NCBI GenBank assembly: GCA_022616075.1
Contig: JAKEFK010000183.1
Span: 1-39,424 of the forward strand
Direction: 5' to 3'
Length of the DNA stretch: 39,424 bases
DNA from: a bacterium
Lineage (GTDB): Bacteria; Acidobacteriota; HRBIN11; JAKEFK01
Part shown: positions 16,368 to 25,157 of the stretch, piece after piece
Layout: each line of letters starts with the position of its first letter
Position numbering within the stretch: position 1 is the stretch's first letter
Position numbers and translations under genes: made by a program
The notes under the pieces: model-generated
Database searches by the model: none
Seen by the model: only the letters and a program-made list of their open reading frames with translations
What the model was told of the DNA's origin: nothing

Positions 16368-17375
16368 ATGAAACGATCGGGAATTTTATTGCTTGTCGCA
16401 TTTCTTTTTACAACTTGCTGTAAGCAGGATCCGGGCCAGCCTATCTGGAATCTAAAATTGCAAAGCCGTCCGTATGCGGATCCCATCGTCCGGGAGGATA
16501 AGTTTTATGTGTTTTCGCAAGCAGGGGAAGTGGTATGCGGAAACATGCGCACGGGCAAAACGAACTGGACTCAAAAAGTTGCCGGACCTGTTTTGGGAAC
16601 GCCGGTTTTCTCGGAGGACTTACTTTTCCTTGTCACTCAAGACGGTTTTGTATACGCGTTGAATCCTGAGAATGGCCGTCAGAAGTGGCAGACTCAGTTG
16701 AAGGATCAGTTCATCGCGCCACTCGCAGCCCTTGCCGGCGCTGTTCTTCTACCGTCTGAGAAGGGAACGCTGTATTTGCTTTCTTCGGCGAACGGAACAG
16801 AAAAGTGGCGTTTTTCCGGACAAAAAAAATTTAATGCTCGCCCTCAGATCGCAGGAAACAATATTCTCATTGGTGGATGGAACAAACAATTCACTTCTTT
16901 GAAACAGGATGGATCTCTTAACTGGAAATTGACAACACCCGAAATCATCACCGGTGATCCGGTGCTTCTGGATAATTTCGTTTTCTTTGCATGTTACGAT
17001 CAATTCCTTTACGCCGTTGAAGTACCAACCGGTAGATTGCTCTGGCGTTTTTCTGCCTCACAACCTTCTAATCCAGTCGTTCTGAACAAAGAGATCGTTT
17101 TTGCATCCGGTACGGACCTTCTTTACCTGTCATCTGACTCCGGAAAGCTCCTGCACAGGATGAAAATAGGCAAACGGATCTCGCAAATCTACGTCCATAA
17201 TTCCAACGTATTCGTCGTTTCACGTGATGTTTATCGGATAAGGCCTGTAGATAGAACGGTTTCCGTTGTGATTCGGGGTCCGAACCCGATTTACAAACTT
17301 AGCTTTGGTGTGGGGATGATTCTTGCCTCTGACGACCTATATTCTATCTATGGATATGGAAACCGTAAGGGGTAA
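16368..17375 (+). CDS. PQQ-like beta-propeller lipoprotein (BamB-like)
   Basis: A 335-residue exported protein. It has a lipoprotein-type signal (MKRSGILLLVAFLFTTCC), with the cysteine pair around 17-18 as possible lipidation site, although the residue before it is Thr rather than Gly/Ala. The rest is a repeated WD-like blade pattern: NMRTGKTNWTQKV, NPENGRQKWQTQL, SSANGTEKWRF, EVPTGRLLWRF, SSDSGKLLHRM. This is the quinoprotein-type propeller seen in BamB and in PQQ dehydrogenases; no dehydrogenase catalytic residues are visible, so a scaffold role is more likely than an enzyme. The ATG is chosen for the signal peptide. A strong promoter follows within 20 bases of the stop. Confidence 0.85.
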   Translation: MKRSGILLLVAFLFTTCCKQDPGQPIWNLKLQSRPYADPIVREDKFYVFSQAGEVVCGNMRTGKTNWTQKVAGPVLGTPVFSEDLLFLVTQDGFVYALNPENGRQKWQTQLKDQFIAPLAALAGAVLLPSEKGTLYLLSSANGTEKWRFSGQKKFNARPQIAGNNILIGGWNKQFTSLKQDGSLNWKLTTPEIITGDPVLLDNFVFFACYDQFLYAVEVPTGRLLWRFSASQPSNPVVLNKEIVFASGTDLLYLSSDSGKLLHRMKIGKRISQIYVHNSNVFVVSRDVYRIRPVDRTVSVVIRGPNPIYKLSFGVGMILASDDLYSIYGYGNRKG

Positions 17376-17392
17376 TCTCGCGGGCGGTCTTG

Positions 17393-17420
17393 TTGACATT
17401 CATGTTAACTATAATATAAT
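17393..17420 (+). promoter_or_regulatory. Strong sigma-70-type promoter
   Basis: Perfect TTGACA (17393-17398) and perfect TATAAT (17415-17420) separated by 16 bases, in the 338-base gap before the glycosyltransferase gene. Predicted start near 17427, leaving a leader of about 285 nt. Confidence 0.85.
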
Positions 17421-17423
17421 TAT

Positions 17424-17670
17424 ACCGCTTTTTTACTGTAATACCTTAATTTTCAGTAACTTAAGACTATTACGGGGGGTCCCGGAAAGGACTGCAATTC
17501 TAATCGTATCAATCAAATCCGTAAGTTACTTCCGTCGTAGCCGTCACCTTAGGAAGTGATGATGCTATGCCAGTCTCATCGGGCATTTAGACGGTAAACA
17601 AGCTAAGAGGTTTTTTTTGCTCTCGTCCAGATCAACGGGGGGAATGATTACGAGGAGGGCAAAAAAGATA
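17424..17670 (+). ncRNA. Candidate structured leader or free-standing RNA
   Basis: Region after a consensus promoter with many complementary segments. Hairpin 1: GTAAT (17438) / ATTAC (17469) with inner CTTAA/TTAAG. Hairpin 2: GTCC/GGAC (17479-17492) with loop CGGAAA. Multibranch: CCGTC (17532) / GACGG (17590) enclosing TCAC/GTGA and TGCC/GGCA. AGTAACTTA (17455-17463) is an exact complement of TAAGTTACT (17522-17530), which excludes hairpin 1. ACCTTAG (17546) can pair with CTAAGaGGT (17603) just before a run of eight T, and the T run plus GCTCTCGT can pair with ACGAGgaGGGCAAAAAA (17650-17666). It matches no riboswitch class I know. Function is unassigned. Confidence 0.5.
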
Positions 17671-17713
17671 GTCGTGCCTGAAAATTGTTGGTAGGGGACA
17701 GAGCTATTAGAGT

Positions 17714-19216
17714 ATGGATATGGTTACGAACGTGTTAGACCTGGTTGTTGTCGTTATTTATTTCATTGTTCTCATTTTGCTTTCGATCTACGGGATTCAC
17801 CGCTACATTATGGTTCACCTGTTTCGGAAATTCCGTGCTCAACATCCTCAGATTACGAGAACGTTCGAAGACTTGCCGATGGTAACGGTTCAGCTTCCCA
17901 TATATCAGGAGATGTACGTTGTTGAGCGTCTCATCGATGCTGTGTGCCATATCGAATATCCGCGAGACAAGTTTGAAGTACAGGTGCTGGATGATTCCAC
18001 CGATGAGACTCAAAACATTGCTAAGGCTGTGGTCGAGAGATATCAAGCGAAGGGCTTAAATATTCAATACATGCGGCGGACCGATCGCGTTGGGTTCAAA
18101 GCCGGAGCGCTGGCCGCAGGATTTGAGAAGGCGAAGGGCGAATTTGTAGCGATCTTTGATGCCGATTTTATTCCCTCTCCTGAAATCTTGATGAAAACGA
18201 TCCATTATTTTACAGATCCGCAAATCGGAATGGTTCAAGTTCGATGGGGTCACATCAACAGTGAATACTCTTTGTTGACCAAAATCCAATCGATCATGCT
18301 GGATGGCCACTTTGTGGTAGAACATATCGCCCGGAACCGTTCAGGCCGCTTTTTTAATTTCAACGGCACTGCGGGTGTCTGGAGACGCGAGGCAATTTCA
18401 CAATCAGGTGGATGGCACCATGATACATTGACGGAGGATCTGGATCTTTCCTATCGAGCACAGCTCGGCGGCTGGAAGTTTTTATTCGTGCCTGATGTAG
18501 TGGCCCCGGCCGAAGTCCCCGTGGAAATCAATTCTTACAAGTCTCAGCAGCACCGTTGGGCCAAAGGATCCATCCAGACAGCCAAAAAAATTCTGCCTGT
18601 GGTGATGCAGAGCAAGCTCCCGTGGCAGGTGAAACTGGAAGCTTTCTTTCATCTTTCAAACAACATTTCTTACCTACTCATGATGATCCTGTCATTTTTT
18701 ACGTTACCTTCGCTGGTGATTCGATATGAGCGAGGATGGCAAAATATTATGATTCTGGATCTGCCGATTTTCCTGATCGGAACGATTTCTGTGTTTTCAT
18801 TTTATGTATTTTCGCAAAAGGAGATTTACAAAGACTGGCCCTGGAGGATTAAATACATTCCGCTATTGATGTCTCTGGGAATCGGTCTGTCGGTAAACAA
18901 TTCCAAAGCAGTTTTGGAAGCGTTACTGGGTTATCAAACAGAATTCAAGCGGACCCCGAAGTATTGCATTGAGCGAAACTCCGATAACTGGCAGCACAAG
19001 AAATACCGTGTAGGGAAAAGCGCTCTTGCGGTGATTGAGCTCGTTTTTGCGATGTATTTCGGATTCACCATCTGGTATGCCTTTTTGAACGGGTTCTTCT
19101 TTAGCATTCCGTTTCTTTTTCTGTTTTTCTTCGGTTTCATCTACACCGGCTTTATCTCGATGGTTCAGTCGGATCGCCGATGGGTTGCCCTGAAAAGACC
19201 TGTTCCCAACATCTAA
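17714..19216 (+). CDS. Membrane glycosyltransferase family 2, cellulose-synthase-like
   Basis: A 500-residue processive-type GT2 enzyme in the inner membrane. One N-terminal membrane helix (about 8-30) is followed by the catalytic domain with all four hallmarks: DDS (D93-D94), DAD (149-151), TED (240-242) and QQHRW (278-282). Four or so hydrophobic helices follow (about 310-335, 350-365, 435-480). This is the layout of cellulose synthase, mannan synthase (CslA) and related beta-glucan synthases; sugar donor and product are unknown. It lacks a PilZ domain, so no direct cyclic di-GMP control is visible. The 338-base upstream gap with promoter and folded RNA suggests regulated expression. A second ATG two codons in is also possible. 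Confidence 0.92.
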   Translation: MDMVTNVLDLVVVVIYFIVLILLSIYGIHRYIMVHLFRKFRAQHPQITRTFEDLPMVTVQLPIYQEMYVVERLIDAVCHIEYPRDKFEVQVLDDSTDETQNIAKAVVERYQAKGLNIQYMRRTDRVGFKAGALAAGFEKAKGEFVAIFDADFIPSPEILMKTIHYFTDPQIGMVQVRWGHINSEYSLLTKIQSIMLDGHFVVEHIARNRSGRFFNFNGTAGVWRREAISQSGGWHHDTLTEDLDLSYRAQLGGWKFLFVPDVVAPAEVPVEINSYKSQQHRWAKGSIQTAKKILPVVMQSKLPWQVKLEAFFHLSNNISYLLMMILSFFTLPSLVIRYERGWQNIMILDLPIFLIGTISVFSFYVFSQKEIYKDWPWRIKYIPLLMSLGIGLSVNNSKAVLEALLGYQTEFKRTPKYCIERNSDNWQHKKYRVGKSALAVIELVFAMYFGFTIWYAFLNGFFFSIPFLFLFFFGFIYTGFISMVQSDRRWVALKRPVPNI

Positions 19217-19223
19217 GTGCCAA

Positions 19224-19292
19224 AGCAATGAGTAATGAGCAATGAGCCCCTGTTAGGGAAGTCTCATAACTCATTGCTCATTACTCATTACT
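19224..19292. repeat. AATGAGTAATGAGCAATGAG palindromic repeat
   Basis: Left arm GCAATGAGTAATGAGCAATG and right arm CATTGCTCATTACTCATTAC are nearly perfect complements of about 22 bases around a loop of about 25. It separates the glycosyltransferase stop from the ATG at 19297 and replaces any normal ribosome binding site region of the latter. Confidence 0.8.
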
Positions 19293-19296
19293 GCCT

Positions 19297-20298
19297 ATGC
19301 GACCACCTAAAATCAAAAGTGTCAAACCGGATGCTGCCATTGAGGGCGGAAGGGTCATCATTGAAGGAACCGGTTTCGACCCCGAGGAATTCGATTCGCT
19401 AAGAATCTCCTTCAACGGCCAGGAAGCGCGCCCGCTTCTGGTGTCCAAGAATCGCATCATCACTGTTGTGCCGGATCAGACGAATCGTGGACCTGTGACC
19501 GTTACGGTGAACAACAAAACGAGCAATCCTTTTGAAATCGTGATTGGTAGAAAACTTGCGGACAACATCAATCCCGTGGATAGTCCGCTCTTCGATCGCG
19601 ACGGAAATTTATACACGACCTTTAGCGGGAAAAGAGGGGAGACGGTGCAGGTATCTGTTTTCAAAATCGAACCTGATGGGACGATCAACCCTTTTCTCTC
19701 CAACATACCCAATGCTACTTCGCTCGCGATGGATGACGAGGGAAATCTGTATGTATCCAGCCGGTTCGAAGGCACGGTGTACAAGGCAACACCCAAGGCG
19801 GACGTCACAATCTTCGCGAAGGACCTCGGTGTTCCGACCGGACTGGTCTTTGACGAGGATGGTTTCCTGTATGTGGGTGACAGGAATGGACGCATCTTAA
19901 AAGTGGATGAAGATGGCAACGCAAGCGTCTTCGCCGAACTTCAGGAAAGCATGGTCGCTTACCATCTGGCCTTTGATCTCCTGGGCAATCTGCTTGTTTC
20001 TACTCCCAGCATGTCCACACACAATAGCGTGCTGATGGTGGATCGTTATGGCAAAGTGATTCCGCTTTATGGTGGTTTCGGAAGACCGCAAGGATTGACC
20101 GTGGATGTTGATGGAAACATTTACATTTGTGAGGCGAAAGCGGGAGAGAGCGCTGTTTACAAAATCACTTCCGGCGGAGAAATGAGAGCTTTTCTTACCG
20201 GTCCTGTAATGGTAGGAGTCGCTTTTGACGCTGATCGCAATCTGGCAGTAGCAACGCAAGACGCGGTTTATTTAGTTCCCCCTATTTTGCCTCACTGA
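19297..20298 (+). CDS. IPT/TIG plus NHL/SMP-30-like beta-propeller protein
   Basis: A 333-residue protein. Residues about 3-85 form an IPT/TIG Ig-like domain (IKSVKPDAAIEGGRVIIEG, NRIITVVPDQT, GPVTVTVNN). Residues about 95-330 form a six-blade-type propeller with repeated D-x-x-GNLYV segments (LFDRDGNLYTTF, AMDDEGNLYVSS, VFDEDGFLYVGDRNGRI, TVDVDGNIYICEA), like NHL or SMP-30/gluconolactonase proteins. No signal peptide is visible and the first domain begins directly at the ATG. No ribosome site is visible, because a palindromic repeat ends 4 bases before the start. Its stop overlaps the converging antiporter gene by 17 bases. Function is unknown; binding or scaffolding is inferred. Confidence 0.85.
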   Translation: MRPPKIKSVKPDAAIEGGRVIIEGTGFDPEEFDSLRISFNGQEARPLLVSKNRIITVVPDQTNRGPVTVTVNNKTSNPFEIVIGRKLADNINPVDSPLFDRDGNLYTTFSGKRGETVQVSVFKIEPDGTINPFLSNIPNATSLAMDDEGNLYVSSRFEGTVYKATPKADVTIFAKDLGVPTGLVFDEDGFLYVGDRNGRILKVDEDGNASVFAELQESMVAYHLAFDLLGNLLVSTPSMSTHNSVLMVDRYGKVIPLYGGFGRPQGLTVDVDGNIYICEAKAGESAVYKITSGGEMRAFLTGPVMVGVAFDADRNLAVATQDAVYLVPPILPH

Positions 20299-22261
20299 CC
20301 CCCAGCAATTTGTAAGCATCTGCAAGCTGCTGATGCGCGCCCCAGAGCACCATCAGGTCTCCTTCCTCAAGCTGGAAATCGGCATCAGGATTTGTGATCG
20401 CTTTTTCACCACGAATCACAGCGATGATGGTCGCGCCTGTGTGTCGCCTCAAATCGAGTTCCCGCAAAGATTTGCTTTTGGCCGGCGACTTGCCATCCAC
20501 GATAACTTGAGACACGGTGCTTTTTAGAAAAAGCTCAGACAATTTCATCAATCTTTCCTGAGTTAAAGAGAGTCCACGCAGCATTCCATAGCTGTCCGAC
20601 CGGATCACGGAGATCTGTTGATCGATCAGATGATCCGGAATCTGATATTGCTCCAGCACGCGAGCAAAAATTTCAATGGAAGTCTCAAATTCCTCTGGAA
20701 TCACAATGTTCGCTCCAAGCTTTCTGAGTTCTTCCATCTCCACGACATAACGCGTTCGAACCAGAAGGACCGTGTCGCGGTTTAGCGCGCGTAACACTGC
20801 CGCGCACCTGCGAGTTGCTGCCGCATCGCTTATTGCAATCACAGCCATTCGCGCATGCGCTGCGCCCGCCTTCGACAAAACCTCTTTGCTGGTCGCGTCT
20901 CCAAACATCACCGGGACCTGTTGCTTTTGCGCCTCACGAACAAGCTGATCGTTCAACTCAATGACAACAAAAGGAATTCCAATATCGCGAACCACTTTTG
21001 AGAGATTCCGGCCATTCAATCCAAATCCAACGATGATCAGATGATCTTTTTGCGGGGTTTGCCCGGTCTCTTGTGGGATAACCCTGGTTGATGTTCGGAA
21101 GAGCGATTGGATGAACCGGCTTGTCGGTTCGGCGAGTAAGAAAAAGAAAGGCGTCAAGAACATGGTGATGATGGAGGAAGCGAGAAAAAGTTGATAGAGA
21201 TTTTCAGGAATGAGGTTGAAAACTTTTCCTTGCTGAGCAAGGAGGAATGAAAATTCTCCAACCTGTGATAGAGAAAGCGCCGCTTTCCACGAAATACGAA
21301 AGTTGTATTTTGCAACAATCAGTACAAGGAGCAAAACCAGCGTTTTTCCTGCGAGCACGATCGCGGTTACACCGAGATTTGGCAATAGCTGGTTGATGAA
21401 CAAAGGGAAATTCAAAAGCATTCCTACGGATATAAAAAAGATTGCGTTGAAGGTGTCGCGAAAGGGCAAGAAATCAGACAGGATCTGATGACTGTAGTCG
21501 GACTCCGAGATCACGAGTCCGGCTATAAAAGCGCCGATCGCCAGAGACAATCCAAGGTAAGCTGTGGCGTAGGCTGTTCCCAGACAGAGGAAAAGAATGC
21601 TGACAAGAAACACATCGCGGTTTCGTGTGCGGATGACCTGCTTTAGAAGCAGCGGAACGATGTAACGCGCGGCCAAAAATAAACCTGCGACGGCAGCTAA
21701 TGCGATCAACATCTGTTTTCCCATTTCCAGTAGGTCCACACTTCCGCCGGAAAGGCTCGGCAGAAGGAGCATCATGGGAATGGCGAGCAAATCTTGAAAC
21801 AAAAGAATGCCGACACAAATCTTTCCATGCGGAGTGTCAATTTCGGCGCGGTCAGAAAGAATTTTGAAAACGATGGCTGTGCTGCTCAGCGAAAACAAAA
21901 AGCCGAGAAAAATTCCAACAGTTACAGGCAAATCAAAGATTTGAGTGATCAGGTATGTGAGAAGGATTGTTAAGACTATTTGGCTTGCCGTGATGGAAAG
22001 AAATCGCAGACTGCTGGAAAGGAGCTGCCGAATCGAGAATTCGAGGCCGATTGTAAAAAGCAAAAGCACCACACCGATACTTGCAAGCGCGTTGACAGCT
22101 TCTGTGTCGCCGATCAAACCGGCTCCGTAAGGTCCTACAATGACGCCTGTTGCCAGAAACCCGATGATGGAAGGGAATTTCAATTTGTGAAACAACAAAC
22201 TGACCGGGATGGAGACGGCAAGAATGATCAGGAAATCATTCAGCAGCGGATAGTGTTCCAT
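20282..22261 (-). CDS. Kef-type cation:proton antiporter with TrkA domains
   Basis: A 659-residue inner-membrane monovalent cation (probably K+ or Na+) antiporter of the CPA2 family. The N-terminal ~390 residues hold about 12 hydrophobic helices with GFLATGVIVGPYG and the conserved LFTIGLEF. Residues about 410-530 are a TrkA-N/RCK domain with GFGLNG nucleotide loop and VIELND; residues about 570-655 are TrkA-C (ATIIAVIRGEKAITNPD, GDLMVLWG). The layout equals KefB/KefC, and NAD(H) or similar ligand gating is likely. It is preceded by a 125-base gap after the kinase stop with no clear promoter, and converges on the IPT/NHL gene with overlapping 3' ends. Confidence 0.93.
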   Translation of the reverse strand: MEHYPLLNDFLIILAVSIPVSLLFHKLKFPSIIGFLATGVIVGPYGAGLIGDTEAVNALASIGVVLLLFTIGLEFSIRQLLSSSLRFLSITASQIVLTILLTYLITQIFDLPVTVGIFLGFLFSLSSTAIVFKILSDRAEIDTPHGKICVGILLFQDLLAIPMMLLLPSLSGGSVDLLEMGKQMLIALAAVAGLFLAARYIVPLLLKQVIRTRNRDVFLVSILFLCLGTAYATAYLGLSLAIGAFIAGLVISESDYSHQILSDFLPFRDTFNAIFFISVGMLLNFPLFINQLLPNLGVTAIVLAGKTLVLLLVLIVAKYNFRISWKAALSLSQVGEFSFLLAQQGKVFNLIPENLYQLFLASSIITMFLTPFFFLLAEPTSRFIQSLFRTSTRVIPQETGQTPQKDHLIIVGFGLNGRNLSKVVRDIGIPFVVIELNDQLVREAQKQQVPVMFGDATSKEVLSKAGAAHARMAVIAISDAAATRRCAAVLRALNRDTVLLVRTRYVVEMEELRKLGANIVIPEEFETSIEIFARVLEQYQIPDHLIDQQISVIRSDSYGMLRGLSLTQERLMKLSELFLKSTVSQVIVDGKSPAKSKSLRELDLRRHTGATIIAVIRGEKAITNPDADFQLEEGDLMVLWGAHQQLADAYKLLGVSEAK

Positions 22262-22386
22262 GACGGTACCATATTAGCAAAGAACTTAGCGAGCTTCGCA
22301 AAACGATTAAGATCTTCTCAACACTTCTCTTTGACGAAAGGAAAAGCAATTGATCAATTGGAAAAACTTCTCAGATTATCGGAAAC

Positions 22387-25026
22387 TTATCTGCGAAGCA
22401 GGGCCGTCCAGTTGAAAATGATATTCACCGGTGGAGTCGTCCGTTGCACGGCCGAGGAAATAATGAAACGCAGGCCGTCTGCTGTCACATCATAATCCAT
22501 TCCCAGCGGATAAAATGGGGAAAGGATTAGCGGTTGAAATAATTCTTTCGGAACGCCTGCTTCCAGATTCCCATCGTCTGTTTTGATATCGACAGCCATC
22601 ACCTTGCGATCCCCCGAAAAATAAAACAACTCCTTGCCATCGCGCCGCCAACGGGGCTGAGCTCCCCCACTGTTGGAGATGCGCCACTTCTTTCCCGACG
22701 CGGGAAATGGCTGAATATACACTTCATAATGTCCTGATTCATCGGATGCATATGCGATCCAGCGTGCGTCCGGAGAAAACGACGCTTGAAACTCATAGAA
22801 TTCGCTTGCCAGAAAAGGATAAGGCTGCCCGGAGCCCGACATAGGAACAATCCACAAATCACTTCTCTTTCCTTTGCGTTGTCCGATCAACCATTTTCCA
22901 TCCATCGACCAGTCATTGATCTGAACTCCATTCTTCAACAAAATCTTTTCTCCACCAACACCAGTTGCTGAGATAGAATAAATCTCATACTGATTGTCTC
23001 CGAGATCGCGGTTAAAAAGGATCGTTTTTCCATCCGGCGACCAGGCCGGGTTTTCGTCATAGTGGCGTGAAGTCAAACGCGTAGAGATATTTCTTGCTGT
23101 GTCTGTCACCCAGATGTCGGGCGATGCCAGATCCGGATCAGGACGCAGCCAAACGAGTTGAGTGCCATCAGCAGAAAGGCGATGATATCGTGCATCGCTT
23201 GTCCCTCCACCTTCACTCAGAGTACCGATGTTGTTCCCACTGCGATCAAACCAGGAGAGTTGAAAAGCCGAAATGTTACCGGACCAATAGGCAAGGATTC
23301 CATTGTTCGAAGCAGAAATGACCGATTGCCCTGTTGGGCTGTGAAATACATTTTTTGTGACGAGAATCGGTGCTCCTTCTAATTCTAATGTTTTGGAATC
23401 GATCGCTTGTACCAGCAATTCCCCTTCTCTGCCGTACAACAAATAACCGGGCGGCGCATAGTGGACTCGTGAAGTCGAATTCAACAACAATTTCTTTTCA
23501 TTAGAATCCAGTGATCCCGTATAGATTGCCTGACTCTGAGTGGACCCGCGCACAAGATACAGGAATCTTCGGCCGTCAGGCATGAAGGTGGGAAAGCGAT
23601 GCGAGATTTCGCCTTTCGCTCCATCTAATTTTGTCGCTGGTTTAAATTCTCCACCGGATGCAGGGACCTGAAAGAGCGGGCCGTTCGCTCTCTGCGCAAA
23701 GATGATGATGCCGCTGGATCCCCAGGAACCGCCTCGATTCGTTTCTGCGTCACAAATGATTTGCGGACGACCGCCGGAGATATCGATTTTCATGAGCTTT
23801 CCTTTTGAGAAAAATCCAAGATACCGGCTATCGGGCGACCAGAAGGGCGCGCTCGTGTATTCCGTTCCGGGAAGTTGTCGCGCTTCAGTCGAATCGAAGG
23901 AGCGAACCCACAGTGTCCTTCTGCCATCGGCGTTGTTCAAGAACGCCATGTGTTTCCCATCCGGCGACACTGTAAGAGGTCCTGATCCCGTATACCATGC
24001 TTTCTCATCCGGTGGAACAATCTCAAACCGCAGCACGCGCTGTTGCTCAACCGAAGGACGTATGAAGTACAAAGCCGCAAATACAATCGCAAGAACTGCG
24101 CCAACAATCCCAACCATCCAACCGAGCTTTGATTGCTTTGGTTGCGCGATGCTTGAATATGCTTCCGGACGAGAAAGACTTTCAAGAATGCCCTGCAGCT
24201 CCAACATCGCATCATGAGCGGTTTGCCATCGATCCTCTGGATCTTTGGCGAGGCACGTTTTCACGAACCGTTCCAGAAGCGGCGGTGTCATCGGTTGAAT
24301 GTGTGAAATCGGTTTCGGTTCTTCTTTCAGGATGGCTGCAATCAAGCTCGCCTGCGTTTTTCCTTCAAACGCTTTTTTGCCCGTAGTCATTTCATAAACA
24401 ACTGCGCCAAACGCAAAAATGTCTGTGCGAGCATCGGCTTCAGCTCCTTCCAATTGTTCCGGCGCCATGTATTGGAAGGTGCCAAGAACAGTTCCTTCGC
24501 GCGTTAGCGGTTGTCCGGTTTCCATCATAGAAACAGATTCGGTTGCAGGGGCTGTATATTTTGCCAGACCAAAATCAAGTAACTTCATCCCCGATTTCGT
24601 GAGAATGATGTTGCCCGGTTTTAAATCGCGATGCACAATGCCCTGGCGATGCGCCTTGTCGAGCGCGTTCGCGATCTGGATCGAATAGTTTAGTGCTGCG
24701 ATTGGCGGTAGAGCTCCGTTACGAAGACGCGAGGCTAATGTCTCGCCTTCGATAAATTCCATGACCAGATAATCAATTCCGTTTTGATGACCGATATCGT
24801 GCAAAGTGCAGATGTTTGGATGATTCAGGCTCGAGATCGTGCGCGCCTCTCGTTCGAACCTTTGACGTAAATCAGGATTAGAGGAAAGATGAGCAGGCAA
24901 GACTTTGATGGCTACGATCCGATCCAACCGCATATCTTTGGCGCGATAGACTTCACCCATTCCGCCTGCGCCGATCGGCGCGGTGATTTCGTATGGACCC
25001 AGCTTTGTGCCAGCTGCCAGTGGCAT
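22387..25026 (-). CDS. Ser/Thr protein kinase with C-terminal TolB/WD40-like propeller
   Basis: An 879-residue membrane kinase. The kinase domain (about 11-280) is complete: glycine loop GAGGMGEV (19-26), catalytic lysine in VAIKVL (K41), VHRDLKPGN (131-139), DFGLAK (151-156) and APE-like APEQLEG. A single membrane helix follows (about 300-322, GIVGAVLAIVFAALYFI). The outer part (about 330-879) is a TolB-type six- or seven-blade propeller with repeats such as VSPDGKHMAFLNNADG, WSPDSRYLGFFS, FMPDGRRFLYLV, WSPDGKTILFNRD and FSPDARWIAYASDESG. This architecture is especially abundant in Acidobacteriota. The external propeller probably senses a ligand. It is monocistronic or leads into the antiporter. 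Confidence 0.95.
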   Translation of the reverse strand: MPLAAGTKLGPYEITAPIGAGGMGEVYRAKDMRLDRIVAIKVLPAHLSSNPDLRQRFEREARTISSLNHPNICTLHDIGHQNGIDYLVMEFIEGETLASRLRNGALPPIAALNYSIQIANALDKAHRQGIVHRDLKPGNIILTKSGMKLLDFGLAKYTAPATESVSMMETGQPLTREGTVLGTFQYMAPEQLEGAEADARTDIFAFGAVVYEMTTGKKAFEGKTQASLIAAILKEEPKPISHIQPMTPPLLERFVKTCLAKDPEDRWQTAHDAMLELQGILESLSRPEAYSSIAQPKQSKLGWMVGIVGAVLAIVFAALYFIRPSVEQQRVLRFEIVPPDEKAWYTGSGPLTVSPDGKHMAFLNNADGRRTLWVRSFDSTEARQLPGTEYTSAPFWSPDSRYLGFFSKGKLMKIDISGGRPQIICDAETNRGGSWGSSGIIIFAQRANGPLFQVPASGGEFKPATKLDGAKGEISHRFPTFMPDGRRFLYLVRGSTQSQAIYTGSLDSNEKKLLLNSTSRVHYAPPGYLLYGREGELLVQAIDSKTLELEGAPILVTKNVFHSPTGQSVISASNNGILAYWSGNISAFQLSWFDRSGNNIGTLSEGGGTSDARYHRLSADGTQLVWLRPDPDLASPDIWVTDTARNISTRLTSRHYDENPAWSPDGKTILFNRDLGDNQYEIYSISATGVGGEKILLKNGVQINDWSMDGKWLIGQRKGKRSDLWIVPMSGSGQPYPFLASEFYEFQASFSPDARWIAYASDESGHYEVYIQPFPASGKKWRISNSGGAQPRWRRDGKELFYFSGDRKVMAVDIKTDDGNLEAGVPKELFQPLILSPFYPLGMDYDVTADGLRFIISSAVQRTTPPVNIIFNWTALLRR

Positions 25027-25121
25027 AATTGATCATTTTACCGCACCTGCCGCAGTCGGACTGTAATTACTTTGAAGGCGACTCGACGATCGTTTTGCTT
25101 TTCTGTGCCACTGCCAGAGTG

Positions 25122-25149
25122 CTTAGCGCCTTCGCGCCTTTGCGTTAAG
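25122..25149. repeat. CGCCTTCGCGCCTTTGCGTTAA intergenic repeat
   Basis: Iterated CGCCTT/GCGTT units between the kinase start and the RNase HI start, ending 8 bases before the ATG at 25158. It belongs to the same class of iterated tracts as 2607-2630 and 15943-15972. Confidence 0.55.
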
Positions 25150-25157
25150 ATGGATTG

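Noticed and set aside
17424-17620. Known riboswitch, SRP RNA, RNase P or 6S RNA
   Set aside because: GGTCCCGGAAAGGAC resembles the SRP loop superficially but lacks its flanking AGG/AGCA asymmetry; RNase P and riboswitch core motifs are absent; the multibranch pairing does not fit the rod shape of 6S RNA. Kept as unassigned.
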